Shown here: positions 25,648 to 35,034 of the stretch, one piece after another
Layout of the letters: every line of letters begins with the position of its first letter
Numbering within the stretch: the stretch's first letter is position 1
From: an uncultured Alphaproteobacteria bacterium
GTDB taxonomy: Bacteria > Pseudomonadota > Alphaproteobacteria > RF32 > CAG-239
Direction of reading: 5' to 3'
Length of the DNA stretch: 64,000 nucleotides
NCBI GenBank assembly: GCA_910587405.1
Contig: CAJUKS010000007.1
Coordinates: forward strand, 1-64,000
Position numbers and translations under genes: made by a program
The notes under the pieces: model-generated
The model's input: the letters and a program-made list of their open reading frames with translations, nothing else
What the model was told of the DNA's origin: nothing
Database searches by the model: none

Positions 25648-27096
25648 ATGTTAATTGAAGGAAAAGAAAACAAGTGGGAAATTGTCTGCGGTTTGGAAAT
25701 TCACTGCCAGATTATTTCCAAGTCGAAAATCTTCAGCGGCGCTTCGACCGAATTCGGCGCCGACGCCAACCAAAACGTATCGCTGGTGGATGCCGGGATG
25801 CCGGGAATGCTGCCGGTGTTGAACCGTTATTGCGTTCGTCAGGCGGTTAAAACCGGTTTGGGATTGCGGGCTCAGATTAACAAATATTCCGAATTTTCGC
25901 GTAAGAATTATTTTTATGCCGATATGCCGACCGGTTACCAAATTACCCAGTTTGAATATCCGATCGTCGGTGAAGGCGTGGTGACCATTGACTTGGAAGA
26001 CGGCAGCACCAAAGATATCCGGATTGAACGGATGCACATTGAACAGGATGCCGGAAAGTCGATTCATGATATTGATCCGCACAAAACCTTTATTGATCTT
26101 AATCGTGCCGGGGTCGGGCTGATGGAAATCGTCACCAAACCGGATTTTGGTTCTCCCGAAGAAGCCGGCGCTTTTTTGAAGAAACTGCGTTCGATCCTGC
26201 GCTATCTCGGTACCTGCGACGGCAATATGGACGAAGGATCGATGCGTTGTGACGTTAATGTTTCGGTACGTCCTGCCGGCAGCGGCGAATTGAGAACCCG
26301 TTGCGAAATGAAAAACGTCAATTCGGTTAAGTTTGTGATGCAGGCGATTGAAAACGAAGCGCGCCGTCATGTCGAAGTTTATGAAAACGGCGGCACGGTT
26401 GACCAGGAAACCCGGCGTTTTGATCCGGTGACCGGTCTGACCCAGAGTATGCGCAAAAAAGAGTTTGCACATGATTACCGTTATTTTCCCGAACCAGATC
26501 TGCCGCCGCTGGTCTTAACCGACGATTATGTCCGGCAGGTGGCTGACGAATTGCCGGAACTGCCGGATGCCAAAAAAGCCCGTTTTGCCGCAGAATTGGG
26601 ATTGACAAAATATGATGCCACGGTCATTTGCGAAAACAAAGAAGTGGCGGACTTTTTTGAAAAAGCGGCCACAGGTCATGATGCCAAGAAAGTGGCTAAC
26701 TGGCTGATGGGGGATTTCTTTGCAATGCTCAAACGCAAAAATCTGACGATCGAACAAAGTCCGGTATCGGCGGAAAATCTCGGGCGATTGGTAGAGTTGA
26801 TTGAAACTAACGTCATTTCCGGAAAAATTGCCAAAGACGTTTTTGAAATAATGAGCGAAAGCGGCGAAGCCCCGGAAAAAATCGTTGAAGAAAAAGGTCT
26901 CAAACAGGTTACCGACACCGGTGCGATTGAAGCTATTGTCGATCAGGTGATTGCCGGCAATCCGGATAAGGTCAATGCTTACAAAGGCGGAAAAACCGGC
27001 CTGATGGGATGGTTTGTCGGTCAGGTGATTAAAGAATCCCGCGGCAAGGCAAACCCGCAGGTGGTCAATCAGCTGTTGGCGGCAAAGCTGGCCTGA
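25648..27096 (+). CDS. gatB: Glutamyl/aspartyl-tRNA amidotransferase subunit B
   Basis: 482 residues: [13 protein letters not shown] start, [24 protein letters not shown]-type [13 protein letters not shown], and a C-terminal YqeY-like tail ending [14 protein letters not shown]. It activates the misacylated Glu-tRNA or Asp-tRNA with ATP and accepts ammonia from GatA. It begins two bases after the gatA stop, so translation is probably coupled. A terminator follows. Confidence 0.97.
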   Translation: MLIEGKENKWEIVCGLEIHCQIISKSKIFSGASTEFGADANQNVSLVDAGMPGMLPVLNRYCVRQAVKTGLGLRAQINKYSEFSRKNYFYADMPTGYQITQFEYPIVGEGVVTIDLEDGSTKDIRIERMHIEQDAGKSIHDIDPHKTFIDLNRAGVGLMEIVTKPDFGSPEEAGAFLKKLRSILRYLGTCDGNMDEGSMRCDVNVSVRPAGSGELRTRCEMKNVNSVKFVMQAIENEARRHVEVYENGGTVDQETRRFDPVTGLTQSMRKKEFAHDYRYFPEPDLPPLVLTDDYVRQVADELPELPDAKKARFAAELGLTKYDATVICENKEVADFFEKAATGHDAKKVANWLMGDFFAMLKRKNLTIEQSPVSAENLGRLVELIETNVISGKIAKDVFEIMSESGEAPEKIVEEKGLKQVTDTGAIEAIVDQVIAGNPDKVNAYKGGKTGLMGWFVGQVIKESRGKANPQVVNQLLAAKLA

Positions 27097-27119
27097 ACGC
27101 GGCTTGTTCTTTCTGCCTG

Positions 27120-27148
27120 AACCCCTGTCAAACCGGCAGGGGTTTTTT
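27120..27148 (+). terminator. Rho-independent terminator of gatCAB
   Basis: AACCCCTG and CAGGGGTT form the stem around a 9-base loop, then six T. Confidence 0.92.
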
Positions 27149-27185
27149 ATACGCTGCCGGGCAACCGTGAACCGTATTTTTTGTG

Positions 27186-27214
27186 TTGCAATATCGGGTT
27201 GAAAAAGATAACAT
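27186..27214 (+). promoter_or_regulatory. Sigma-70-like promoter of the 27322 orphan gene
   Basis: TTGCAA (27186-27191), 17-bp spacer, TAACAT (27209-27214), giving a leader of about 100 nt. Confidence 0.5.
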
Positions 27215-27321
27215 ATAAAGTGATAAATGATTATTATGTAAACAGAAATTTGTTTGACGGGGAAAACGGTTGTTTAAATTCCCCCCTTAATGTCCGATTA
27301 TTAATTTAACTCCTGTAATTT

Positions 27322-28242
27322 ATGGAAGAAAGTATCATTGTGTTTGATCCTCTGAACGATAAGGCCTATCGAATGGAGGAAGGAAAATTGATGTCGTTGG
27401 GAAAAGCGCTTGTCCTGACGAGATTGTGGAAAGATGTGGTTTACCGGATCGGCGAACGCCTGTTTGTTTGCGAGCAGGGCGTTTATCGGCGAATAGCCTC
27501 CAACAGCCGCTTGATTGAATTTGATGTTTTGCCGGCGAAAGCAAAGGAAAACGTTTCGGTTGAGGAAAGTTTAGCCGCAGAATGTCGGCCGGTTCCCGAG
27601 AACGGTGTCGGCAATATGTTCGTCCGCCATCCCGGGGCCGATGAAGGCGTGTTACCGGAAAGTTTGTACCGATTGTGGCTTCAGGAACGTCAAAAGGCGG
27701 TTGTTCTTCCCGAAGCGGAAAACGCCTTCCTGATCGATTCGGATCGGGAATTCCGCTTGTTCATGTGCGAAAACGGCGATGTTCCCCGGCGTCAAAACGC
27801 CCCCGTCTCGGCGATCAGCGGCAACAGTTTTGTGTGGGACGGTTACGGTTATGTGCTGAGTAATCAAAAATTCCGCCTGTTTCCTTTGAAATTGATCGGT
27901 GTCCTGAGTAACTATTTGATGTTAATGCTTGGCAGTGACGTTTATTCTCTGGACGGCGGCGGTTTTCATTCGCTGGGAGCTTATCCTAAGTTTTACTGGC
28001 GGGAAAATCTCGGTCAAATGTTGATGATTGCGACAGTGGAGCACGGAAAAATGTGTTATCAGCTCTGCGAACGGCAAATCAGAAACGTCTGTTTGTGCAG
28101 TAACGAAGATTTGTTGACGGTGGACAATGAGCATAACGTACATCATCATTATACAATCGATTGTACCTCCGGACAGCCCGCAGAATGTCATCGTATTTTC
28201 CGTCCCGATGCATCGGGAATGTATGTTGAAGCAAAGGAATGA
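27322..28242 (+). CDS. Orphan cytoplasmic protein, beta-rich
   Basis: 306 residues without signal peptide or membrane segment. Many short beta-prone segments (FVWDGYGYVLSNQKFRLFPL, SDVYSLDGGGFHSLGAYPKFYW) hint at a propeller-like fold, but no family motif is seen. No Shine-Dalgarno before the ATG (AACTCCTGTAATTT), like the orphans at 18806 and 20199. Single gene between terminators. Function unknown. Confidence 0.6.
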   Translation: MEESIIVFDPLNDKAYRMEEGKLMSLGKALVLTRLWKDVVYRIGERLFVCEQGVYRRIASNSRLIEFDVLPAKAKENVSVEESLAAECRPVPENGVGNMFVRHPGADEGVLPESLYRLWLQERQKAVVLPEAENAFLIDSDREFRLFMCENGDVPRRQNAPVSAISGNSFVWDGYGYVLSNQKFRLFPLKLIGVLSNYLMLMLGSDVYSLDGGGFHSLGAYPKFYWRENLGQMLMIATVEHGKMCYQLCERQIRNVCLCSNEDLLTVDNEHNVHHHYTIDCTSGQPAECHRIFRPDASGMYVEAKE

Positions 28243-28258
28243 TGCTTTGCGTAATTAA

Positions 28259-28288
28259 GAAACAGCCGCTGATGTCAGCGGCTGTTTC
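28259..28288 (+). terminator. Long hairpin after the orphan gene
   Basis: A 14-bp perfect stem GAAACAGCCGCTGA/TCAGCGGCTGTTTC. The following bases (TCATTATAAAAAA) are not T-rich on the plus strand, so termination is likely but not certain. Confidence 0.6.
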
Positions 28289-28294
28289 TCATTA

Positions 28295-28321
28295 TAAAAA
28301 ATCCCCGGCGGCTGGCCGGGG
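28295..28321 (-). terminator. Rho-independent terminator after ptsN
   Basis: On the minus strand CCCCGGC and GCCGGGG form the stem, followed by ATTTTTTAT. Confidence 0.88.
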
Positions 28322-28329
28322 AAGATATG

Positions 28330-28776
28330 TCAGTTCTGAGTCAAAATCCGGTAGATTTCTTCGGTTGAACCGGCATTGCGGAGTTGGCCGCAGATTTCTT
28401 CGTCTTTAATGATTTTAGAGATCTGTGCCAGTGCGCTCAAATGGTCGGCGCCGCTGTTTTCCGGCGAAACCAGCATAAATACCAGATCAACCGGCTGATT
28501 GTCATCGGCTTCGAAATCAATGCCTTTTTGCAGTTTGGCAAACAGGCCTTTCAACTGTTTCAGTTCCGGAATCCGTCCGTGAGGAACAGCGGTTCCGCCG
28601 CCAAAAGCAGTTGAACCCAGATTCTCTCTTTCCAAAATAATGTCAAACATACTTCGGTCATCAATACCGGTACCTTCGGCAATTTTTATGCTCATTTCTT
28701 TTAACAGCTGCCGTTTGGAAGCGGCATTATTAATGACGATGACATCATTAGCGGTCAGAATATCAGAAATTTTCAT
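28330..28776 (-). CDS. ptsN: Nitrogen-regulatory PTS protein EIIA-Ntr
   Basis: 148 residues: FDIILERENLGSTAFGGGTAVPHGRIP, with the phosphorylatable His in the PHGR motif, and FMLVSPENSGADHL, characteristic of PtsN. It receives phosphate from NPr and regulates potassium and nitrogen metabolism and stress signalling. Start at the ATG at 28776; a TTG 12 bases upstream is possible. It follows hpf after 15 bases, the usual alphaproteobacterial order, although rpoN is absent from the cluster. Confidence 0.93.
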   Translation of the reverse strand: MKISDILTANDVIVINNAASKRQLLKEMSIKIAEGTGIDDRSMFDIILERENLGSTAFGGGTAVPHGRIPELKQLKGLFAKLQKGIDFEADDNQPVDLVFMLVSPENSGADHLSALAQISKIIKDEEICGQLRNAGSTEEIYRILTQN

Positions 28777-28791
28777 TTTAACACCCAACGA

Positions 28792-29358
28792 TTAGTTGTC
28801 GGCTTTCGGTTCAACCCAGCCGATGTTTCCGTCTTTGCGGCGATATACCATGCTGATGTGGCTGTTGGCTGCGTTTCTGAACATCAGGGCGCATTCATTG
28901 GCCAAATCCATGTACATAACCGCTTCGCTGACGGTACAAACCGGAATGTTGGCGCCGGTTTCGGCGATTGTCAGCGGTGCATTGACATCAATGTCCATTT
29001 CGTCTTCGGTTTCGATAACCGGAAAAACGGCTTCGGAAGCCAGTTCGGCCAAGCCGGTTTTGCTTTTGTGATCTTTAAGGCGATTTTTGTGTTTGCTCAA
29101 GCGAACGGCAATGTGACCGTTGGCATTGTCAAAAGCCGTATAAGGGTCGCCGGCGGTTCCGGTGCCTTTTAATACGATATTTTTTGCAGGATGGACGGTA
29201 ACTTCGGCGGAGAACTCTTCTCCTTCTTTCGAAAACGCAACATTGCAGCCGATCGGATCGCTGAAATATTTAGTTACCGAATTCAAAATATTTTCTTCGA
29301 TATGCGAGCGCAATCTGTCTCCGATATCTACTTGCTTGCCTGTCAGTGTTATTTTCAT
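28792..29358 (-). CDS. hpf: Ribosome hibernation promoting factor, long form
   Basis: 188 residues. The N-terminal S30AE domain (GKQVDIGDRLRSHIEENI, YPHAKNIVLK-like stretch) is followed by a linker and the C-terminal dimerisation domain typical of long HPF (VSEAVMYMDLANECALMFRNA, GNIGWVEP). It dimerises 70S ribosomes into inactive 100S particles in stationary phase. Start at ATG 29358, with AAGGA 6 bases upstream. Confidence 0.93.
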   Translation of the reverse strand: MKITLTGKQVDIGDRLRSHIEENILNSVTKYFSDPIGCNVAFSKEGEEFSAEVTVHPAKNIVLKGTGTAGDPYTAFDNANGHIAVRLSKHKNRLKDHKSKTGLAELASEAVFPVIETEDEMDIDVNAPLTIAETGANIPVCTVSEAVMYMDLANECALMFRNAANSHISMVYRRKDGNIGWVEPKADN

Positions 29359-29630
29359 AATTTTTCCTTGCAAAATATAATTAATAAAGTGAATTTTGAA
29401 CCTTCATTTTAGCATATAAAATTAAGAATTCAACCACAGTTTTGGAATAATTAACTTAAAATAAGGTTAAGAAAACCGGCAAAAGAAATATTTAAGCCGG
29501 CCGCAAAAAACGCTGCGAGGCAAGAGGTTGATTATCCTTGACGAAATATTGAAATCTTTCCCGATCGGAAACGCTGATTTTGCTTACCGAAACGGCGAGT
29601 GATTGATAAATTTTGCAAGCGCGGTCGGCG
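29359..29630 (-). other. Gap between lptB and hpf where rpoN is usually found
   Basis: 272 bases. In many alphaproteobacteria rpoN lies here. The minus strand contains an open frame continuing from within lptB to a stop at about 29495 (C-terminus QPLASQRFLRPA), but it has no start codon. The remainder is A/T-rich and probably holds the hpf promoter. Confidence 0.5.
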
Positions 29631-30371
29631 TTACATTGAAAAGTTGTCGCCGAGATAAACCTTGCGGACTTCTTCGTTATTGACGATTTCTTCCGGCGTC
29701 CCTTCCATCAGAACGGTTCCGCCGTGCAAAATATAAGCACGGTCGGTGATGTCAAGCGTTTCGCGCACATTATGGTCGGTGATCAGAACTCCGAGGCCGC
29801 GGTGTTTGAGCTGGGAGACCAAAGAGCGAATTTCGCCCACGGCAATCGGATCGATCCCCGCCAAGGGTTCGTCCAGCAAAATGAAGTTTGGCTGGCTGGC
29901 CAGGGCGCGGGCAATTTCAAGACGCCGTCTCTCGCCGCCGGAAAGCGCCATCGCGGGAGATTTGCGTAAATGAGCAATCGAAAATTCCGACAGCAGTTCC
30001 TCCAGCATGTTTTCCCGTTTGTCTTCGTCTTCCACCACAATTTCCAAAATTGCCTTGATGTTGTCTTCAACGCTCAGTGAGCGAAAGATGGAAGCTTCTT
30101 GCGGCAAATACCCAATTCCCATCCGGGCGCGGCGGTACATCGGCATGTTGGTAATGTCCTGGCCGTCAATATGCACATCGCCGTAATCAGGCGTGATCAA
30201 CCCGGTGACGCAATAAAAACAGGTGGTTTTTCCGGCACCGTTCGGTCCCAGCAGTCCGACCGCTTCGCCGCGTTTGACATGCAAGGAGACGTTGCGCAGC
30301 ACCGGGCGGTTTTTGTATTTTTTTCCGATGTTAAAAATTTCTAAAGTGGAACTGGAATTTTTATCGTACAT
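29631..30371 (-). CDS. lptB: LPS export ABC transporter ATPase
   Basis: About 246 residues: Walker A GPNGAGKTT, Q-loop LPQEASIFRSLSVEDN, signature LSGGERRRLEIARAL, Walker B FILLDEPLAGIDP, switch H in ITDHNV; these wordings are specific to LptB. It powers LPS extraction from the inner membrane with LptFG, passing LPS to LptC and LptA. Start at ATG 30371 with AGGA before it; a longer frame beginning at 30410 would overlap lptA. Confidence 0.96.
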   Translation of the reverse strand: MYDKNSSSTLEIFNIGKKYKNRPVLRNVSLHVKRGEAVGLLGPNGAGKTTCFYCVTGLITPDYGDVHIDGQDITNMPMYRRARMGIGYLPQEASIFRSLSVEDNIKAILEIVVEDEDKRENMLEELLSEFSIAHLRKSPAMALSGGERRRLEIARALASQPNFILLDEPLAGIDPIAVGEIRSLVSQLKHRGLGVLITDHNVRETLDITDRAYILHGGTVLMEGTPEEIVNNEEVRKVYLGDNFSM

Positions 30372-30391
30372 TTTTCCTGCTTTCAATTGCG

Positions 30392-31141
30392 TTATTTTTC
30401 TTCGTACCAAATGCCGGAGACTCTCGATTTTCCGGACAGAACTTTGCTGATGCCGGTATTGAGGTCGGTTTCGGCACGGTCTCCCCGCAGAATGTTGCCG
30501 TTTTGGTTAATAACCACATTTTCGTACAGCTTTACCAAACCTTGTTCCGGATAATAAACGCCGGTTTTGGCGGTTACTTCGCCGTCTTTGGTGACAATCC
30601 GCACGTTTTTCGGAATTTCAACCCGTTGCAAGACCGGGGAGCCTTCTTTGTCCTTTTTGAAAAAAGCTTCCATAACATCCGAACAGACTTTGTTTTTGCC
30701 GTTGTCGGCAACGACGTTGCCTTTGGCAACAGCCTTTTCCTGTCCCGGATAATAAGTAATGTTTTCCGTCGCCGTAATGGTTGCGCGGTCGTTTTTAATC
30801 CGTGCCGGTTTTCCGGTCAAAACCATGTAATCGTCTTTGACATGGTATTCCATCAGGTCGCCGAAAGCGTCGGCCTTCGGCAGGTGGAGACTCACTTTTT
30901 GCCGGGCTTCCATATCGGTAATCGAGGTTTTGCCCCGGTTGCTTTTGGAAAACCAAGCCGTCAGAATCTCTCCTTTGACGGTCATTCCCGGTTTGACGGC
31001 CACCGCGTTGCCGACGGCTACCGCTTTTTGTTCGTTTTGGTAGATTTCGACCTGTTTATCGGCAGTGATGGTGATGTCGTAAGCGGCGGCAGAAGTTATC
31101 CGAACGGCGGCGAGCAGAGGAATCAGCCATATTTTTTTCAT
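30392..31141 (-). CDS. lptA: LPS transport periplasmic protein LptA
   Basis: 249 residues: signal peptide (ends TSAAAY), then an OstA-like domain (ITADKQVEIYQNEQKAVAVGNAVAV) with repeated beta-jellyroll segments (TITATENITYYPGQEKAVAKGNVV, VKLYENVVINQNGNIL RGDRAETDL). It forms the periplasmic bridge for LPS. It starts inside the last codons of lptC (4-base overlap) and ends 20 bases before the lptB start, so it belongs to the kdsD-lptC-lptA-lptB operon. Confidence 0.93.
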   Translation of the reverse strand: MKKIWLIPLLAAVRITSAAAYDITITADKQVEIYQNEQKAVAVGNAVAVKPGMTVKGEILTAWFSKSNRGKTSITDMEARQKVSLHLPKADAFGDLMEYHVKDDYMVLTGKPARIKNDRATITATENITYYPGQEKAVAKGNVVADNGKNKVCSDVMEAFFKKDKEGSPVLQRVEIPKNVRIVTKDGEVTAKTGVYYPEQGLVKLYENVVINQNGNILRGDRAETDLNTGISKVLSGKSRVSGIWYEEK

Positions 31142-31818
31142 TGCGGCGCCTCCTCAAAATTTTCCTGATGGATGATAATTTTGGTTTTGCCGGTAAAGAT
31201 AAGGACCCGGTTGCCTTTGTAATACTCAAATCCTTCCGATTTTAAATTGCCGAAATAGCCCTCGGCGGTTACCGGCGTTTTGCTGTACGCTTTGGCTTGG
31301 ATGCTGTCATAGAACATGGTGCGGGTGAGAGCGGTTGTTCCGTCGCTGTAAACCATTTTGACGTCTTCGTCCAACCACAGCAACCGGTTGACCTGATCAT
31401 AATAACCGACCGGGGATTTGACGCTGGTCCAGTCGGTGTCCGAAGACGGCAGCAGCCCTTCGGGATGAATCAGTTTGACCAGTTTTGAGCCGGGTTCGGT
31501 TTCGTCAATCGTTTCGGCGGTAAAATTGTTAACCCGGTTTTGTTTGTCGGTAATATAGAAAACGGTATTTTCCATATGAAGTTTTTCCAACTCGCCGTCT
31601 TTGGGCTTGGCGATGTTCATCTGAAGTTCGCCGCTGCGTTCCTGCAAACCGGGCAAAATCACCAGCAGTCCCGCCAGAGCGGCAGCAATTGCCGGCAGTC
31701 CAAGCTTAATCAGGCGAACAACATGTGTCCGCCGCGAAGCCGGAGAATTGTCGCCGCGTTGTTTTTTTTTGAGGCTGTCTTCGGCAAAGAAGATGTCTAA
31801 TTTCTTAAAATCAAACAA
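31138..31818 (-). CDS. lptC: LPS export protein LptC
   Basis: 226 residues with one membrane segment (LPAIAAALAGLLVILPG) after a 35-residue cytoplasmic stretch, then a periplasmic LptC-like jellyroll (ITDKQNRVNNFTAETIDE, GYYDQVNRLLWLDEDVKMVYSDG). It anchors the periplasmic bridge to LptFG. The start is a TTG directly after the kdsD stop, with AAGG upstream inside kdsD; a later start would cut the family pattern. Its end overlaps lptA. Confidence 0.88.
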   Translation of the reverse strand: MFDFKKLDIFFAEDSLKKKQRGDNSPASRRTHVVRLIKLGLPAIAAALAGLLVILPGLQERSGELQMNIAKPKDGELEKLHMENTVFYITDKQNRVNNFTAETIDETEPGSKLVKLIHPEGLLPSSDTDWTSVKSPVGYYDQVNRLLWLDEDVKMVYSDGTTALTRTMFYDSIQAKAYSKTPVTAEGYFGNLKSEGFEYYKGNRVLIFTGKTKIIIHQENFEEAPQ

Positions 31819-32841
31819 TTATGCAACCTTATCGTGAGAATTAAGCGGAGCATCTTTCTTTTTTTCAATCGTAAAGCCGGCCCGCAGACAATCGTGCATA
31901 TGAATGATGCCGATCGGTTTGTTGTTTTCGATGACAAACAGCTGAGTGATGCCTTTTCCGGTGTTGTTCATGATATTGACGGCCTCGGCCACCAAGGTGT
32001 CGGGAGAGGTCGTCTTGGGATTTTTGGTCATAATGTCTTCGGCATTTTTTTCAAACAGGTCATTGTCAAGCGAGTTGACCATTGCACGACGCAAGTCGCC
32101 GTCGGTAATCATCCCACTCAGTTCGCCGTTTTCGTTGACGATTCCCACGCATCCCAGCATTTTTGACGACATGGTCAGAATAATCTGTCTGAGAGCGGCA
32201 TGTTCGTTTAAAATCGGCATTTCGTCGCCGCGATGCATCAGGTCGGAAACTTTTTGCAACAAGGCACCGAGCTTTCCGCCCGGATGGCGTTGTTTGTAAT
32301 TGTTTTTCGAAAAGCCCTTACGTTCCATCAGCGCAATTGCCAGAATATCGCCCAGCACCAAAGTGGCGGTGGTGGAAGAAGTCGGCGCCATGCCGAGCGG
32401 GCAGGCTTCGCCGGCATCGGGTAGACGTAGAATGATATCGCCGGCTTTTCCCAGCGTGCTGTCCGGATTTTTGGTCATCGAAATCAACGGAATTCCGTAT
32501 CTTTTGCAATAAATCAGGATATCGGACAGTTCTTTGGATTCTCCGCCGTTGGAAATCGCCAACACCACATCGTCGTCGGTCAGCATTCCGAGGTCGCCGT
32601 GACTGGCTTCGGCCGGATGTACAAAGAAGGAAGGTGTCCCGGTGGAGGCCAGAGTGGCGGCGATTTTGTTGCCGATATGCCCCGATTTTCCCATTCCGGT
32701 TACGATGACGCGTCCTTTGGCAGCCTGTATCATATCCAGAGCTTCGGTCAGGCTGGAGTCAAGTTCGCTTTCCATAATACGCAGGGCGTCGACTTCCTTA
32801 TCGATAGTCCGGCGTGCCGATTCGATGTCTTTGTTTGTCAT
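31819..32841 (-). CDS. kdsD: Arabinose-5-phosphate isomerase (KdsD/KpsF family)
   Basis: 340 residues: SIS sugar-phosphate isomerase domain (GRVIVTGMGKSGHIGNKIAATLASTGTP, HPAEASHGDLGM, SNGGESKEL), then two CBS domains at the C-terminus (GMITDGDLRRAM, KPIGIIHMHDCLRAG). It converts ribulose-5-phosphate to arabinose-5-phosphate, the first step to Kdo in LPS. Start at ATG 32841; the frame extends to a TTG 18 bases earlier that overlaps the GAGGA ribosome site. First gene of the operon; kdsC is not between it and lptC. Confidence 0.95.
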   Translation of the reverse strand: MTNKDIESARRTIDKEVDALRIMESELDSSLTEALDMIQAAKGRVIVTGMGKSGHIGNKIAATLASTGTPSFFVHPAEASHGDLGMLTDDDVVLAISNGGESKELSDILIYCKRYGIPLISMTKNPDSTLGKAGDIILRLPDAGEACPLGMAPTSSTTATLVLGDILAIALMERKGFSKNNYKQRHPGGKLGALLQKVSDLMHRGDEMPILNEHAALRQIILTMSSKMLGCVGIVNENGELSGMITDGDLRRAMVNSLDNDLFEKNAEDIMTKNPKTTSPDTLVAEAVNIMNNTGKGITQLFVIENNKPIGIIHMHDCLRAGFTIEKKKDAPLNSHDKVA

Positions 32842-33048
32842 TGTGTTTATAGTCCTCAAATTTGATTAAAATATAGTGGAGAATATTATTATTTAAACTT
32901 GAAAGCAAGTAAATTTATCCAACCATCAACACGGGACCGAAACCGGTTGATTCTTGTTATTCCGTTCAGTAATATATAAGCCAAACGAAAAAAGTCGTTT
33001 GTTAATACCAATCGGCGTTGAGGAAAATTTAAATTGAGGGAAGACGTT

Positions 33049-34491
33049 ATGACTAAAAAAAGTTTTATTTTATCGGTTGTCGCGGTCGGCGTGTTCACAT
33101 TAGTCGCCCAGTCTGCGGCGGCAGTGTTGTCGGAAACGCAAAAACAAGAGATTAGAAATGTTTTGGGCGATCAGACAATTGAAGTTACGGAGGAAAACGA
33201 AACGGTGGTAGCCGGCTTTCCCGAAGTGACAGTTCAAGACGAAGGCGGAAGCAAAAAGAAAGTCGACGCCTATCAGCTGCATCTCAAAGCAGCCGGAAGC
33301 TTTAACGGCATGCCGCAATATAAGTATGTTACCGTGTCGCCGCTTCGTTTAAAATCGTTGGTCTATTCGCGGTTGGGCTTGTGGTTTCCGTCAGTGGTTA
33401 CCGAAGCAGGCTCCTTTGCCGAAGAAGCTTCAATCGTTCCGGCATTGGGATACGAAAGCGGCAGAAAAATGCAAATTATCAATCTGCGGTTGATTGATGA
33501 GGAAGAGGGGGTGCCGAACGAGTTTTTGACCGCCTCCAAGATCAGCAGCTTTGTTCAAAACAAGGAAAACGACGGCGGCACCGATTATTTTTCGGTTTTC
33601 AAAGGCGAGAACATCGTTATCTCTCTGTCTCTCGGCAATTTGCGCATCCCGGGTTTTGTTTCGGTAAACGATATGAAAAATGCGGTCCTGAAACCGGGAC
33701 AAAAAGTGCCGATGCTGGCCGATGACATAAAAGGCTCTTTAAAAATGTCGGTGGTAACGCTTGAAGTGCCGATGTTGTCGACGGTTGTCAATTTTCGGAT
33801 AGATTCCGAAGGGCGGTCGGTCTTAAATAAAAAAGAGGAAACAATTGACGTGGTTTGGCTTTTCCGTTTGAGAGACGTGAAGAGCGAAGGGATGTTGTCT
33901 GATCTGCCCCTGAACTCGTTTGATCTAAAGTTTTTGGTTAAAGGGATTGATCGTCAAAAATATGAAAAATTTCAGGATGAGCAGCAAGGCAATATGCTGT
34001 TTTTGACTGAAGACAGCATAGACGCCGCTGAAATATTAGCCGTTTCGGACGACGATGAGACTGAGCTTGTCGAAGTATCTTCGGAAAACTGGCGCAGCCT
34101 TTTGATCGGTAAAGATGTAAAATATAAATTTTCCGCTTTGTTTGATCGGGGGGCCATCAGCGGGAACGGTTGTTTGGAAATTAAAAAAGACGATGTGCTG
34201 AACGTGATGAAATTTAAAGTTGTCAATTTTGACGTTTTGTCGCCCGATACTGGCAAAGCCTGCCGCGAACGGCAGGCAAAAGATCCGTCGGGTATGCCCT
34301 TAAGGTGCCCGTCGGGCGGCTTTCTCGATTCTTTGCGACCTTATCTTGACATCGGCAAGCGGGTGAAAAATGACAAAGGCGAAACCGTAGACGAATTTGT
34401 CGTGCGGCAGTCGGGCGCCGGGAGCACGATAAACGGCAAACCGCTTTCGATGGGCGTACCCTCGGTTTCTTCCGCCTATATGGGATTGTAA
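33049..34491 (+). CDS. Exported protein of unknown function
   Basis: 480 residues from ATG 33049, which has GAGGGA 7 bases upstream; the in-frame TTG at 33034 is less likely. A signal peptide ends SAAAVLS, followed by a soluble, probably beta-rich protein (KLTVVTLEVPMLSTVVNFRID-like strands, VVWLFRLRDVKSEGML). No lipobox, no membrane anchor, and no motif recognised. Periplasmic or secreted. Two cysteines near the C-terminus (ACRERQ, LRCPSGG) may form a disulfide. It sits between the LPS operon and the str operon as a single gene. Confidence 0.7.
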   Translation: MTKKSFILSVVAVGVFTLVAQSAAAVLSETQKQEIRNVLGDQTIEVTEENETVVAGFPEVTVQDEGGSKKKVDAYQLHLKAAGSFNGMPQYKYVTVSPLRLKSLVYSRLGLWFPSVVTEAGSFAEEASIVPALGYESGRKMQIINLRLIDEEEGVPNEFLTASKISSFVQNKENDGGTDYFSVFKGENIVISLSLGNLRIPGFVSVNDMKNAVLKPGQKVPMLADDIKGSLKMSVVTLEVPMLSTVVNFRIDSEGRSVLNKKEETIDVVWLFRLRDVKSEGMLSDLPLNSFDLKFLVKGIDRQKYEKFQDEQQGNMLFLTEDSIDAAEILAVSDDDETELVEVSSENWRSLLIGKDVKYKFSALFDRGAISGNGCLEIKKDDVLNVMKFKVVNFDVLSPDTGKACRERQAKDPSGMPLRCPSGGFLDSLRPYLDIGKRVKNDKGETVDEFVVRQSGAGSTINGKPLSMGVPSVSSAYMGL

Positions 34492-34504
34492 GGCAAATGA
34501 AAAT

Positions 34505-34537
34505 AAAAAAAACGGTTGAAAAATACCGGTTTTTTTA
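34505..34537 (+). terminator. Rho-independent terminator before the str operon
   Basis: AAAAAACGGT pairs with ACCGGTTTTTT around an 8-base loop, ending in seven T. Confidence 0.85.
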
Positions 34538-34551
34538 TTGCAAAATAATTG

Positions 34552-34580
34552 TTGACTTGGCCGGTTTATAAATGTATACA
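34552..34580 (+). promoter_or_regulatory. Strong sigma-70 promoter of the str operon
   Basis: TTGACT (34552-34557), 17-bp spacer, TATACA (34575-34580), followed by a leader of about 65 nt to rpsL. Confidence 0.8.
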
Positions 34581-34651
34581 TGCATTAACTCTTTGAGAAT
34601 GAAAGTATTAAAGAGGTTTTTTGTATTAATTTAAGAATAAGGAAATTTGTG

Positions 34652-35023
34652 ATGCCTACAATTAGTCAGTTAATTCGTAAATCACGAACACCTAAAGTGA
34701 AAAGAAACAAGGTCCCGGCCTTGAAAGCTTGTCCACAAAAACGCGGTGTTTGCACAAGGGTTTATACGACTACCCCGAAAAAACCGAACTCCGCTTTGCG
34801 TAAAGTGGCACGCGTTCGGCTTACCAACGGCTTTGAAGTAATCAGCTATATCCCTGGTGAAGGTCATAATCTTCAGGAACACTCAGTGGTGCTGATTAAG
34901 GGAGGCCGTGTAAAAGACTTGCCTGGTGTTCGTTATCATATCATTCGCGGTACTTTGGACACCCAGGGTATTGCCAAACGTCGTCAGCGTCGTTCTCTGT
35001 ACGGCGCCAAGAGACCGAAATAG
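34652..35023 (+). CDS. rpsL: 30S ribosomal protein S12
   Basis: 123 residues with the conserved [20 protein letters not shown] and [20 protein letters not shown] segments. The two lysines whose change gives streptomycin resistance in other bacteria (in KKPNSA and RVKDLPG) are both wild type. Start at the ATG just after an in-frame GTG; AAGGA upstream. Confidence 0.97.
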   Translation: MPTISQLIRKSRTPKVKRNKVPALKACPQKRGVCTRVYTTTPKKPNSALRKVARVRLTNGFEVISYIPGEGHNLQEHSVVLIKGGRVKDLPGVRYHIIRGTLDTQGIAKRRQRRSLYGAKRPK

Positions 35024-35034
35024 GAGGGTAAGTT

